Positions 18,472-27,900 of a stretch of 64,000 nt of DNA are shown here, in pieces (position 1 is the first letter of the stretch; the number at the start of each line of letters is the position of its first letter). The notes beneath the pieces are model-generated. The model was not told the origin of the DNA, did not search any database, and saw nothing but the letters and a program-made list of their open reading frames with translations. A program made the translations under genes and the position numbers. This DNA is from Scandinavium sp036409475. GTDB lineage: Bacteria > Pseudomonadota > Gammaproteobacteria > Enterobacterales > Enterobacteriaceae. The stretch spans positions 22,066-86,065 of the forward strand of contig NZ_JAYRCK010000026.1 of assembly GCF_036409475.1 (NCBI RefSeq), in the 5' to 3' direction.

Positions 18472-19386
18472 TTACCAGAAAAAGTAATCCCAGATCTTTT
18501 TCGCTGATTCGACGACGAATTCTTTGCCCTTTCTGATAAGTGATTTAGCACTATCGGGGACAGGTAAAATATCGATAGCGGTATCAACCAGTTCACCAAT
18601 AACGTTGCCGAACCCACCTTTGGCATCTGACTTTACTTCGTCGGTTTTGAGGTCGTCGTTCAGCTGCGAGGCAGCGCCACTCTTTGCCCGATCAGGTAAT
18701 GCCCGGATCATGGTTTCGACCAGCTCGACGATGTTGTACTTTTCATCTGCAGAAACAGGCACAACAGGGTGGTGAGGGAACTCAAAGCATTCAGCAATAT
18801 AATCTTTCTTACGTTGTATATTGGTTGCTTGCGTGAGGGAAGGGCGACGATGCTCTTGATCCCACTCTCTGAAAGGCTCAATTTTATCGACCTGATTCAG
18901 AACAAAGACCACTTTCTCACGGCCACCGGCGGGTAACAGAACCTCTTTATAGAAATGTTCATCAGCCGAAAAAGCACGGTCATCAGCTTTGATAACCCAA
19001 AGAACGAGATCCAACTCAGGTAACAGCTCGCTATATAATTCCTCGTATTCTTCATCACGCTCAGCACTTTCACCTACGCCGGGGATATCAACAATCTCCA
19101 GTGTGCGATGACCAAACTGAATTTTTAGTCGCTGAACTTCACGTGTACAAGCCTCAACATCACTGACGGCACAGACTTCACCCTTAAAGATGGCGTTACA
19201 CAGGCTCGATTTCCCTGCGCCACTTTTCCCCATCACACCAATCGACGGCTCGTAGTCGATGCTTTCCTTTATCTTCTCAAACAAACTCCTTCTGACCGTT
19301 TCGGGAAAGATATCCAGCATATTCCTGATTAGTTTATCCCCTTTGCTTGCGGTGGTTCGCTTGCTGTCTGGTGGATTTTTCAACAT
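18472..19386 (-). CDS. YfjP/YeeP-type 50S-binding-like GTPase
   Basis: A 304-aa P-loop GTPase: G1 GKSGAGKSS (53-61), a Thr in the switch region (CTREVQ), G3 DIPG (100-103), G4 NQVD (164-167) and a VPVSADE G5-like loop. The C-terminal ~80 residues contain an amphipathic region (GNVIGELVDTAIDILPVPD) and end in aromatic residues (WDYFFW), which suggests membrane contact. It resembles YfjP and YeeP, GTPases of the E. coli CP4-57 and CP4-44 prophage-like islands; their cellular role is not settled. Its location near AlpA and an ssrA integrase matches CP4-57. Confidence 0.8.
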   Translation of the reverse strand: MLKNPPDSKRTTASKGDKLIRNMLDIFPETVRRSLFEKIKESIDYEPSIGVMGKSGAGKSSLCNAIFKGEVCAVSDVEACTREVQRLKIQFGHRTLEIVDIPGVGESAERDEEYEELYSELLPELDLVLWVIKADDRAFSADEHFYKEVLLPAGGREKVVFVLNQVDKIEPFREWDQEHRRPSLTQATNIQRKKDYIAECFEFPHHPVVPVSADEKYNIVELVETMIRALPDRAKSGAASQLNDDLKTDEVKSDAKGGFGNVIGELVDTAIDILPVPDSAKSLIRKGKEFVVESAKKIWDYFFW

Positions 19387-19759
19387 AGCACTCCTTTTTC
19401 AACGTGGTAGTAAACAGCTATCGCCAGAGGTATAGCCGGGTTTTGATGACATACGCTCTCCCGTAAGTCCTTGTGGAACCTGTGGTATGTGGTCACTGAT
19501 CGTACTGTTATTCGGTGATAGGTTTTATGAAAGTTATCGATCGGTTCGATCGACAAAATCGATCATGAATCAATTTTATTTATCGTCATGAGCAGGATAT
19601 TTTCTTCTATAGTGCTGGATTTGTTTGATTCGTCTTGTTGTAATTTGAACAAAGGCTGATGGTGGCGTAGTAAACCGAAAAAGCCCTTCTGCGCGTACAG
19701 AAGAGCTTTGGAGAAAGACTAGTCAGGGTAAGAAGTCGAGAATATCTTGATTATGTTTG
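19387..19759. other. non-coding region between GTPase and AlpA genes
   Basis: No credible gene. The left half should hold the GTPase promoter. At 19537-19567 there are four closely spaced CGATC units, each with a Dam GATC site, which look like an operator. The AlpA terminator lies at the right. Confidence 0.5.
19677..19713 (-). terminator. terminator downstream of the AlpA-like gene
   Basis: On the minus strand AAAGCTCTTCTG pairs with CAGAAGGGCTTT around a six-base loop and is followed by TTC with a short U run, about 47 bases past the AlpA stop. Confidence 0.65.
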
Positions 19760-19990
19760 TTATAGAATGGTGGGGGTTGCTTTACGTGGGCGAGCTTTTA
19801 GCCATTCTTCGATCTCATGCAGATACCAACGGACTGAATTGCCTCCTTCACTAAGACGAACCTGTTTTGGAAATGTTACGTCATAGCGTGGTGAAGTTGG
19901 ATTCAGCCAATCAAAGATAGTTGAGCGACTGATTCCGACCTTCTTTGCGACTTCTTTTACAGTTAACATTTGGACTGATTGCGAAGACAT
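19760..19990 (-). CDS. AlpA-family excisionase/regulator
   Basis: A 76-aa protein with the AlpA pattern: LTVKEVAKKVGISRSTIFDW as a helix-turn-helix of the MerR/excisionase type, FPKQVRLSEGGNSVRWYLHE and a final EIEEWLKAR helix. In E. coli CP4-57, AlpA turns on the ssrA-site integrase and promotes excision. The same element type here, with an integrase 1.2 kb away, suggests the same role. A strong AAGGAAAAAAAG stretch precedes the ATG. Confidence 0.9.
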   Translation of the reverse strand: MSSQSVQMLTVKEVAKKVGISRSTIFDWLNPTSPRYDVTFPKQVRLSEGGNSVRWYLHEIEEWLKARPRKATPTIL

Positions 19991-20124
19991 CTTTTTTTCC
20001 TTCTAGTGATTGGTTACTGCGTTATCGATGTCTCGTATGGTAGGAAATAGGATGAAGCGCTACTGAAGGCCTAGTAAAAAAAACATATATTTTTCACCAT
20101 AGTGATTGCATTTTGAGAGGGTTT

Positions 20125-20964
20125 ATGCTTGAGCAACAAGGAGTCTTTGAATTGTTCTGTGAGAAATTTACAGCATTGTGTGATGATATAAGAGCTATTG
20201 ACGATTACTCACGTGAAAAGGTATTTACAGCGCTGAATTCTGCTGCGGAAACGGATATTCTCAGTCGATGCCAAGAAAAAGCCAACTGGTTTATTGAAGA
20301 GCTGGAGTTTTTACCTCCCGAAGGCAAAATAAAATATGTAACGGATCCCAGTGACCCCTTTAAACCAAGATACGACTGGTTTAAAGAATGTTTTGAAGGT
20401 TATATATCTCATGAAATTGAGTTTGCTTATTTAAGCAGTTTTTTAAATTCTAATGAAAGAAGTGATAATGGTGTTAAGTTGATTCCAAAATCTGTATCTG
20501 ATTACTACCTCCTTTTCTCATTTTATTATTATGAGTTTGGCAGGCGAGTTTTTTATTACAAGTGCGATGATGCTTATAATTATATATCCGAAGCGCTGAG
20601 GTATATAAAAATATACATATCAGAAAATTCATCTTGCAGGAGGGATGATATTGATAAAGATGAATTGAAGGCCTTTAAACATATGATTCATTCATCCAAA
20701 GGTGGGCGTGCGAAATCAAAAAACGAATCACTGGTTATTGCCGAGGTTATTCGGTTAGCGGATGACTTTCATTCTGCCCATAGAAGAGTTATTTTTTATG
20801 ATGTGCTTAAGTCAATATCTGAGGATTTGAGGGCATACATTGATAAAATGGGGATTAATTTGGGAGTGAATGCTGATTTATTCGATAAGATCCAGGTTTG
20901 GTATAAGCGCCCTGAAGTGAAAAATGCTATTGATACAGCTCTTAAAAGAACCAAAAAACGTTAA
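20125..20964 (+). CDS. hypothetical island protein
   Basis: A 279-aa AT-rich gene read from the ATG at 20125, which has GAGAGGG just upstream; a TTG at 20113 overlaps that site. It is mostly helical and acidic in the first two thirds, with a basic KGGRAKSKN loop near residue 195 and a basic C-terminus (ALKRTKKR), which hints at nucleic-acid contact. No family recognised. It lies divergently from AlpA and between AlpA and the integrase, the position of the early or regulatory genes in P4-like elements. Confidence 0.55.
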   Translation: MLEQQGVFELFCEKFTALCDDIRAIDDYSREKVFTALNSAAETDILSRCQEKANWFIEELEFLPPEGKIKYVTDPSDPFKPRYDWFKECFEGYISHEIEFAYLSSFLNSNERSDNGVKLIPKSVSDYYLLFSFYYYEFGRRVFYYKCDDAYNYISEALRYIKIYISENSSCRRDDIDKDELKAFKHMIHSSKGGRAKSKNESLVIAEVIRLADDFHSAHRRVIFYDVLKSISEDLRAYIDKMGINLGVNADLFDKIQVWYKRPEVKNAIDTALKRTKKR

Positions 20965-21216
20965 TGTGTTAGCTCGGTACATGTATTTTTTGTCATAACT
21001 GGTGGTCGAGCAGGTCTCAGGCTGATACTAACTGAAATACTAAAGAGCTGCGTCTAATGCCATTTTATCTACTATTTTTAGGGCCTAGTAGATGAATGAA
21101 ATTAGAGCACAGCAGATCTGATTAAATTGACGGTAGTAGAAGATTAGATTCCAACCACTAACGTTATAAAGGCTGACAAAGGTGGAGTGTTATTTTCGCA
21201 AATATTTAGTTTTGGA

Positions 21217-22458
21217 TTAACCTGCAAGTTTTACTTTGCTATTTCTTTTATCAATCATACTTCCAAAATCTGCAGCCATCACGAAATCAGCCCACCACTG
21301 CATCATCGGTCGCCGCTGCTCAAGATAATCACTGCGATTATACGCGCGACGTACCTCATTTTTATCCACATGAGCCAATGCTGCTTCAATAACATCAGGT
21401 GGGAAGCCTTGTTCATTAAGGGCTGTACTGGCAATAGATCGCAGCCCGTGTGAAACGAGCACTCCACCGAAACCTGCACGTTTTAGTGATGCGTTAACGG
21501 TCTGGCTATTCATTGGCTGATTAGGCTTGATGCGGCTGGGAAATATAAACTCTCGATTGCCGCTTAACGGTTTCATCATCTCCAGAACAGCTATTGCTTC
21601 ATCTGACAATGGGACAGTATGGTCACGGTTCATTTTCATACGTGATGCGGGGATTTTCCATTCTCGCATTTCCAGATCAATTTCATCCCAGCGAGCCTCA
21701 GCTGCTTCGGCTGGGCGGGTGATAGTAAGGAGTTGCCACATGAACAAGCAGCGTGTTGAGAGGCTAATGCTGGCTGTTCGCATCGTTTGCATCAACTGAG
21801 GTAACTGATCCGGGCGAATACTTGGCATATTCTTCTTCTGCGGCTTCTCGAAGGCTTTACCGATATTAACGCTGGGAACAGCATCAATCAGTCCTGTGTT
21901 TTGAGCATAGATCATAACTTCATTGATGCGCTGGCAAAGGCGACGAACGGTTTCCAGTGCTCCTCTGGTCTGAACTGGTTGGACGGCCTGAACCAGTGTG
22001 TGAGCTTTAATATCTGTAACGCTAACGTCACCAATTGCAGGAAATACATCTCTTTCAAGAGAGCGCCAGATATCGTCGGCGTAGTCCTCTGTCACGCTGG
22101 CTTTCTTCACATTCCACCATCGTTCAGCCACGAGTTGGAAAGTATTGGTTTTAGCTTCAAGCGAACTGCGAAGTTGTTCTTGCTGATGTTCCTGTGGATC
22201 GATTTGTTTCGCAAGGAGAGAGCGAGAGTCTGCTCGATAGTTTCTGGCATCGGCAAGCGTAACTGACGGATAGGGGCCAATGCTCTTCTTTGCACGTTTC
22301 TTGGTGACAGGGCGAATGTAGCGAAACTGCCAGATTTTACTCCCGCTGGATTTAATGAGTAGCTCAAGGCCGTCGCCATCATAGAGAACGTAGTCCGCTT
22401 CCTTGGGTTTGGCTGATTCGATTTCTTTAACAGATAGAGGTTTGGTTTGTCTTGCCAT
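21217..22458 (-). CDS. P4/CP4-57-type tyrosine recombinase (integrase)
   Basis: A 413-aa integrase: N-terminal DUF4102-type arm-binding domain (LSVKEIESAKPKEADYVLYD, then GLELLIKSSGSKIWQFRY), central SAM-like domain and C-terminal catalytic domain with TRPAEAAEARW (first Arg), HGLRSIAST (HxxR), AHVDKNEVRRAYNRSDY (His and the nucleophilic Tyr). This is the family of IntA (SlpA) of CP4-57, which inserts at ssrA. The start codon lies about 200 bases from the tmRNA 3' end, as expected for an integrase beside its own att site. It looks intact. Confidence 0.92.
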   Translation of the reverse strand: MARQTKPLSVKEIESAKPKEADYVLYDGDGLELLIKSSGSKIWQFRYIRPVTKKRAKKSIGPYPSVTLADARNYRADSRSLLAKQIDPQEHQQEQLRSSLEAKTNTFQLVAERWWNVKKASVTEDYADDIWRSLERDVFPAIGDVSVTDIKAHTLVQAVQPVQTRGALETVRRLCQRINEVMIYAQNTGLIDAVPSVNIGKAFEKPQKKNMPSIRPDQLPQLMQTMRTASISLSTRCLFMWQLLTITRPAEAAEARWDEIDLEMREWKIPASRMKMNRDHTVPLSDEAIAVLEMMKPLSGNREFIFPSRIKPNQPMNSQTVNASLKRAGFGGVLVSHGLRSIASTALNEQGFPPDVIEAALAHVDKNEVRRAYNRSDYLEQRRPMMQWWADFVMAADFGSMIDKRNSKVKLAG

Positions 22459-22583
22459 TGCCGGGGTTCCATAGTTTTAGGCACCTCAAAAACAATATAG
22501 CCTTACGAGGTGCCTAACAAGGTGCCTAAAAGTTTCGGATTTAATTAATTGGCATCAGACTTCGCGGGACAAATTGAGGGCAC

Positions 22584-22616
22584 AAAAAAGCCCACAGGGC
22601 TTGCGCCGTGCGGGCT
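22584..22616 (-). terminator. ssrA terminator
   Basis: On the minus strand GCCCGCACGG and CCCTGTGGGC form a GC-rich stem-loop followed by TTTTTT, beginning about 45 bases past the mature tmRNA 3' end. It ends the ssrA precursor and separates it from the integrase. Confidence 0.8.
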
Positions 22617-22662
22617 CTTAGGACTTCATCGGATGACTCTGGTAATCACCGATGGAGAATTT

Positions 22663-23026
22663 TGGTGGAGCTGGCGGGAGTTGAACCCGCGTCCGAAATT
22701 CCTACATCCTCGGTACTACATGCTTAGTCAGTCTTTACATTCGCCTGGCACCTGCGGATTGACACGCCACTACCAGACTAGCCTGATTAGTTTTAACACT
22801 TCAGCCCCAGGCAGGACATCCATGCGATCTCTTTTGGGTTTGACCTCTCTTTGATCCCCGTCTTAAGAGCGGAAGCTAGGGAGAGAGGGCTCAGAGCAGG
22901 TTATTAAGCTGCTAAAGCGTAGTTTTCGTCGTTTGCGACTATTTTTTTGCGGCTTTTTACGAGGCAAACCGCCCCTCGGCATGCACCTTGGGTTTCGCGA
23001 ATCCCGTCGAATCCAGAATCAGCCCC
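22663..23026 (-). ncRNA. ssrA: tmRNA (10Sa RNA)
   Basis: The minus strand starts GGGGCTGATTCTGGATTCGA and ends with the tRNA-Ala-like acceptor half (GGTTCAACTCCCGCCAGC then TCCACCA), 364 nt in all, close to the 363 nt of E. coli. The tag frame at 22904-22936 encodes ANDENYALAA followed by TAA, identical to E. coli. tmRNA with SmpB rescues stalled ribosomes and tags products for proteolysis. A TATACT at 23040-23045 (complement) fits a -10 box for a precursor with a short RNase P-removed leader. The 3' end is the likely attachment site of the neighbouring integrase. Confidence 0.98.
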
Positions 23027-23095
23027 AATGTGTCCGGTCAGTATAACAGACCTGTTACCCCGAATACCACCGCTAACAGGCCCGGAAACGCTCAC

Positions 23096-24286
23096 TTAAC
23101 GCTCACGTAGCGCTTCTTTTGCGCGATTGAACGGTTTGATCAGGTAATCCATGATGGTTTTTTCGCCGGTTTTGATGTCGACGCTGGCCACCATCCCCGG
23201 GGATATCGAGAATTTATGCCCCTTTTTGTTGACCAGATAGTCCTGATGGGTGCGGATAAACACCCGATAGTAAACGATTTCTGGCTTCACTTTGTCCTGT
23301 ATGGTGTCCGGCGATATGGTTTCCACTTCGCCTTCCAGGCCGCCATAAATGGCGTAATCGTAAGCGGTGATTTTCACCAGCGCGCGCTGGCCTGGGTGGA
23401 TAAACGCGATGTCTCGCGGTGAAAGGCGTGCCTCAATCAGCAGGTGATCGTCCAGCGGCACAATCTCCATTAAATCGCCGTTCGGCGGGATAACGCCGCC
23501 GATGGTGGTGACCTGAATGTTTTTGACGATGCCGCGCATCGGCGAGCGCACGGTCAGGCGGTTCACCGAGTCTTCACGCCCTTTAAGAATGGAAGAGAGC
23601 ATGTCGACTTCGGCATTAGCCTTGGACAGTTCTTCACGCGCCTGCACGTAATATTGCGAGCGTAAATCGGTGATTTTCAGCCCGAGGTCGCTCTTTTCCC
23701 TTTGCAGTCGCAGCACTTCTACGTGGCTTGCCGCTCCGCTTTTTTCCAGCCTTTGGGTGATGGCGAGTTCTTTGTTCACTGAATCGATGGCGTCCTGAAT
23801 TTCGCGTTGGGAGTCGGTTAATTGCGCGCGACGGGTTTTGTAGAGCCGGGTCTCAGAGGCCAGTAAATCCGGCCACGCTTTCAGGGAGTCCGGGAATTTG
23901 AGCGGCAGGTCGTTCACTTCTGCGTACAAACGCGCGCTTGAGGCGAGCGAGGCACGGTACTTCGCGGCGCTTTCGCCCACGTTGGATTCCGAACGAGTGG
24001 GGTCGAGTCTGGCAACGACTTCCCCGGCCTGAACTTTGTCGCCTTCATGCACCATCAGTTCAGTGAGCACGCCGCCGTCGAGCGACTGCAACACCTGTTC
24101 GCGGGAGCTTGGCACAACTTTCCCTGTGCCGGTAGACACTTCATCCAGCGAGCCAAAATACGCCCATACGCCCAGCAATAAAAAGAGCAGGGCGGAAAGG
24201 CCGATGATTTTGCTGGCCCCGGAAAACTCATGTTCCCGACGGATATCCAGGTCATCCATCGCAATATCATGCCGATTGGTTTTCAT
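23096..24286 (-). CDS. bapD: HlyD-family adaptor of the adhesin type I secretion system
   Basis: A 396-aa membrane fusion protein: short cytoplasmic N-terminus, one helix near residues 25-46 (IIGLSALLFLLLGVWAYFG), a biotinyl-lipoyl-like half (LDGGVLTELMVHEGDKVQAG), a long coiled coil at about 150-240, the second lipoyl half (VRSPMRGIVKNIQV) and a beta-barrel domain ending SPGMVASVDIKTGEKTI. It links the ABC transporter to the TolC-like pore. It overlaps bapC by 20 bases and is the last gene of the bap operon, ending next to ssrA. The symbol follows Salmonella SPI-9. Confidence 0.88.
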   Translation of the reverse strand: MKTNRHDIAMDDLDIRREHEFSGASKIIGLSALLFLLLGVWAYFGSLDEVSTGTGKVVPSSREQVLQSLDGGVLTELMVHEGDKVQAGEVVARLDPTRSESNVGESAAKYRASLASSARLYAEVNDLPLKFPDSLKAWPDLLASETRLYKTRRAQLTDSQREIQDAIDSVNKELAITQRLEKSGAASHVEVLRLQREKSDLGLKITDLRSQYYVQAREELSKANAEVDMLSSILKGREDSVNRLTVRSPMRGIVKNIQVTTIGGVIPPNGDLMEIVPLDDHLLIEARLSPRDIAFIHPGQRALVKITAYDYAIYGGLEGEVETISPDTIQDKVKPEIVYYRVFIRTHQDYLVNKKGHKFSISPGMVASVDIKTGEKTIMDYLIKPFNRAKEALRER

Positions 24287-26453
24287 TGTTCCACCCCCGC
24301 CCGCTGGCCGTTGTCGGTGCGCGATTGCCGTTCATCGCCTGTGCTTTCGGGGCATCCATCACCAGCTGGCCATCCTTCAGCACCACGATGCGTTCCACCA
24401 GTTCCAGCATGGGCACGCGGTGTGTGGCGACAACCAGCGTGCGGTTGCCGAGCCAGTTACCGAGCCGCTGAATGAATTCACGTTCGGTGTGTTCATCCAG
24501 CGAGGCGCTTGGTTCATCCAGCAGCACAATATTGGGTGAGCGCAGCAGCATGCGGGACAGCAAAATGGCCTGGCGTTGCCCGCCCGATAAGCCGTTGCCG
24601 CCTTCCATAATTGGATGGTCGAGTCCTTTTGGCAGGCGTTTTACAAAGCTGTCGGCTCCACAGATTTCCAGTACTTCGAAGATGGCTTCGTCGGTGGCGT
24701 GCGGTGCGCCAAGGGTCAGGTTTTCGCGCAGGGTGCCGAAGAACAGCCGCGCGTTTTGGCTGAGAAAACCGATATTGCGGCGCAGGTCGGCCATGTCGAT
24801 TTGCGGCATGCTGAGGTTATCGAGGCGTAAGTCGCCGTTCACCATGTCCACGCCGCCCGCCAGCGCTTGCAGCAGGGTGGATTTCCCGGCGCCGTTTCGG
24901 CCTAACAGCGCGACGCGTTCGCCGGGCAGAATTTCAAGGCGTGAGATGCGCAGCGGCACACGCTGATCTTCCGGGTGATAGCGGAAGTGGGCGTTCTCAA
25001 ACACGTAATGCCCGTGAAAGATTTCCTGATGCACCAGCGTTTCGTCGCGCTGGGTTTCGGTCGGCAATTGCATGATGCTGTCGAGCCCCATTTTTGCCGC
25101 TTTCACCTGTTGCCAGCGAGCCAGCACGCCGCACAGACCGGCCATTGGGGCAATCATCCGTGAACCGAGCATCGACGCAGCGACCACGGAACCGGTGGTT
25201 AAATCCCCTTCGATAACCAGTGGTGCACCAAACAAAATCACCGCCGCATACACCAGACTTTGCACCGACATGCCCCAGCCAATCAGGCCTTGCGTCAGTT
25301 TGCGGGTGCGCAGGCCAGACTCACCGGTGATGCGGATATAGCTGTTCCACTGTTGCAGGAAGCGGTTTTCGGCCTGCATCAGCTTGATGTCTTCCAGCCC
25401 TTGCACGCTCTCGACCAGCACCGCGTTACGCAAAGTGGATTCATGTGCGGCCTGGTTCGCAAGAATGGCGAGTTTTTTCTGCAACAGCAGGCCTGGCAGC
25501 ACCATCATCACAGCGGCAACAGGCGCGATCCACGCCAGCTGCGGGGCGATGATCGCCATGACGATAATAAACAGGAAGAAGAAGGGCAGATCCACCACCG
25601 TCGACAGCGTGGACGAGGTGATCATTTCACGGATTTGCTCCAGTTCGCGCAGCTGAGAAATGAAGCTGCCGGTGGAGCGGGGCACCGCGCTGTTACGCAG
25701 GCGCAGCGCGTGGCTGAAGACGCGATCCGAGATGCGCATATCCGCGCGTTTGCCCAGAACGTCCATGATATGGGTGCGCGCTTCACGCAGTACAAAGCCG
25801 AAGATCACCGAGATCAGCACACCTGTCGCCAGCACATACAGCGTCGGGTAAGACTGCGCGGGGATCACCCGGTCGTAAACCTGCATCGAAAAGACGATCC
25901 CGGCCAGCGATAAGACGTTGACCAGGAACGCGGCGATCATCACCGGGATGTACGGTTTGACGTCCTGAAGCACCAGCTCTTTCATCCAGTCCGGGCTGAA
26001 GCGTGAGATATAGCTGTCGACGCGGCTGTCTTTTAGCGCGGAAAGGGGGCGCAAGGCGGCGACGTATTTCACCGATGAGAGCAGTTCGCTGGCCGCCACC
26101 CGGTTGCTTTCCCCGTCGCCATCGATCAGGAACACATCCACCGAATCGTCGCCGTTGAAATGCTCGATGACCGCCAGTTGCCCGTCTTCAAGTTCAGCCA
26201 CCACCGGCAGCCGCCACTGGCTAAAAGCGTGCTCGGTAATGGTCAATTGATGAAACGACAGCCCGGCCTGACGGCTGAGCTGCGTTAGCGCCGGGGTGTG
26301 CGTTTTGCCCTTAAACCACGGGGCGTTGGCCTGAATACTGCCCGGCGAACACACCACGCGATAGTGAGCGGCAACATGCCCAATGGCCAGCGCCCAGTTG
26401 CCCAGCGCGTGGTCGCTAATCAATTCTTCAACAGGAGGAGCGGCACGGGTCAT
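24267..26453 (-). CDS. bapC: type I secretion ABC transporter for the Bap adhesin
   Basis: A 728-aa exporter: an N-terminal C39-like domain (~140 residues) that lacks the catalytic Cys/His pair and should bind rather than cut substrate, a six-helix transmembrane domain from about residue 160, and a nucleotide-binding domain with Walker A GRNGAGKST (near 520), signature LSGGQ (near 625), Walker B IVLLDEPSASLDE and H-loop ATHR. This architecture is the LapB/BapC type used for giant adhesins without a cleaved leader. It overlaps bapB by four bases and bapD by twenty. Confidence 0.92.
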   Translation of the reverse strand: MTRAAPPVEELISDHALGNWALAIGHVAAHYRVVCSPGSIQANAPWFKGKTHTPALTQLSRQAGLSFHQLTITEHAFSQWRLPVVAELEDGQLAVIEHFNGDDSVDVFLIDGDGESNRVAASELLSSVKYVAALRPLSALKDSRVDSYISRFSPDWMKELVLQDVKPYIPVMIAAFLVNVLSLAGIVFSMQVYDRVIPAQSYPTLYVLATGVLISVIFGFVLREARTHIMDVLGKRADMRISDRVFSHALRLRNSAVPRSTGSFISQLRELEQIREMITSSTLSTVVDLPFFFLFIIVMAIIAPQLAWIAPVAAVMMVLPGLLLQKKLAILANQAAHESTLRNAVLVESVQGLEDIKLMQAENRFLQQWNSYIRITGESGLRTRKLTQGLIGWGMSVQSLVYAAVILFGAPLVIEGDLTTGSVVAASMLGSRMIAPMAGLCGVLARWQQVKAAKMGLDSIMQLPTETQRDETLVHQEIFHGHYVFENAHFRYHPEDQRVPLRISRLEILPGERVALLGRNGAGKSTLLQALAGGVDMVNGDLRLDNLSMPQIDMADLRRNIGFLSQNARLFFGTLRENLTLGAPHATDEAIFEVLEICGADSFVKRLPKGLDHPIMEGGNGLSGGQRQAILLSRMLLRSPNIVLLDEPSASLDEHTEREFIQRLGNWLGNRTLVVATHRVPMLELVERIVVLKDGQLVMDAPKAQAMNGNRAPTTASGRGWNNENQSA

Positions 26454-27859
26454 GGCTGGATCTCCACGGACTGGATGCTGCGATTATTTAAGCCAAAAGC
26501 CTGGCGCAAGGTGCCGGTGTTATACAGGCAGTCGAGCTGGAGCTGATGGAGTTGGCTTTGCGTCGAAAGTTCTGAGAAGCGCGCCTGATACACTTCCTGT
26601 TCGGCGTTAAGGACATCCAGTAACGGGCGTGAGCCCAGGTCGAGATACTGCTGCTGATACAGTTCGCGGGTGCGTTCGCTGAGCTGTTGCTGGCGGCGCA
26701 AAATCTGCAATGAACTGGCAAGGTTCATCGACTGGCTGCGAGCTTCCAGCAACTTCTGGCGAACATCCAGCCTTGTGCGCTGAATGGTGGATTGGGCCGA
26801 TTCCACCGCATGACTGGCGGCGTCGCGTTTGGCGGTTAACCCGCCGCCCTGATAAATCGGCATTTCCACTTTCACCCAGGTGGAGTACTGGGTTTTATCC
26901 AGCACTTCATGGCTGGGATAATTGTTATTGAGATAGTGCTGAACGGAGGGTTCCAGCGAGATAGTCGGCGTCATTTGCGCATTGGCATATTCAAGATTCG
27001 CCTGCGCCGCATTGGCCTGCGCCCAGGCGGCCAGCACCGACGGCACCAGACGATCGTCCGGTTTCGCCATCATGCAGCTTTGTTCCAGTTTGGCCGGGAA
27101 CTCGGTGCTGACGCCGTTAAGCGAATTCCAGCCGAGCAGGGTCATCAGAGTCGCCTGCGCGCTGTCCAGACTGGCCTGATACTGCACCAGCTGTGAACGA
27201 GCCGATTCGATACGCGCATCGGTTTGCACCACGTCCGATAACGACGTGGCCCCTTCATCGTTACGTTGCTGAGTCAGTTTGCCGATGCCGTTCAGGGCAT
27301 TTAACTGATCCGTTGCGGCATCCACCATCTGCTGCCAGGACTGCACCTGGACCATCGCCACGGCGGTGTCGCGGGCGACGGTATCGATGCTGACCAGCAC
27401 GTTGGCTTGTTCCTGCGCCGCGCCTGCGGTTTCAGCTTTCACCTGGCTTGCGACTTTGCCGAAGTCGTAGAGCATTTGGGAAACAGACAGCACCAGCGAC
27501 GGGCTGTACCCGCTGTTGGTGTAGGTGTTGCTGTAGCCGTTGTTCATGCCCGCGGTGACCTGCGGATAGTATTTCGATTTGGCGACGTTAATCTGCTCGT
27601 TTTGCGTGAGCAGTTTTCCGACAGCCTCACGGATAGCCGGATGCCAGTTGACGGCGCGGCTGACCGCATTGTTGAGCGTCAGCACACCCGGTGCGGCGCT
27701 GCTCAAGGGAAGCTCGGCGGCTGAACCGTCCAGCGAGGGTAAACCCTGCTGGCTTGCCAGTCCTTCAGAACTGATGAGCTGCGGCTCATCTTCGGCATAC
27801 ACCTGGACAGAACAGAGGTGGAATGCCAGCAATACTGCGACAGGCGCTCTTCTTCCCAT
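26450..27859 (-). CDS. bapB: TolC-family outer-membrane channel of the Bap secretion system
   Basis: A 469-aa protein with a Sec signal (MGRRAPVAVLLAFHLCSVQVYA) and the two outer-membrane-efflux repeats of TolC (VLTLNNAVSRAVNWHPAIRE at the start of the first; long coiled helices with ASSLQILRRQQQLSERTREL in the second). It forms the outer-membrane duct for BapA together with the ABC and HlyD proteins encoded downstream. It lies 75 bases after bapA, with a strong hairpin in between. Confidence 0.9.
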   Translation of the reverse strand: MGRRAPVAVLLAFHLCSVQVYAEDEPQLISSEGLASQQGLPSLDGSAAELPLSSAAPGVLTLNNAVSRAVNWHPAIREAVGKLLTQNEQINVAKSKYYPQVTAGMNNGYSNTYTNSGYSPSLVLSVSQMLYDFGKVASQVKAETAGAAQEQANVLVSIDTVARDTAVAMVQVQSWQQMVDAATDQLNALNGIGKLTQQRNDEGATSLSDVVQTDARIESARSQLVQYQASLDSAQATLMTLLGWNSLNGVSTEFPAKLEQSCMMAKPDDRLVPSVLAAWAQANAAQANLEYANAQMTPTISLEPSVQHYLNNNYPSHEVLDKTQYSTWVKVEMPIYQGGGLTAKRDAASHAVESAQSTIQRTRLDVRQKLLEARSQSMNLASSLQILRRQQQLSERTRELYQQQYLDLGSRPLLDVLNAEQEVYQARFSELSTQSQLHQLQLDCLYNTGTLRQAFGLNNRSIQSVEIQP

Positions 27860-27900
27860 ATTGTATCCCTTTCAAAAATCACGACAGATTGCTGCTTTAT

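Noticed and set aside
22549..23095. Protein-coding frames across ssrA
   Set aside because: They cross the tmRNA; only the ten-codon tag (22904-22936) is translated.
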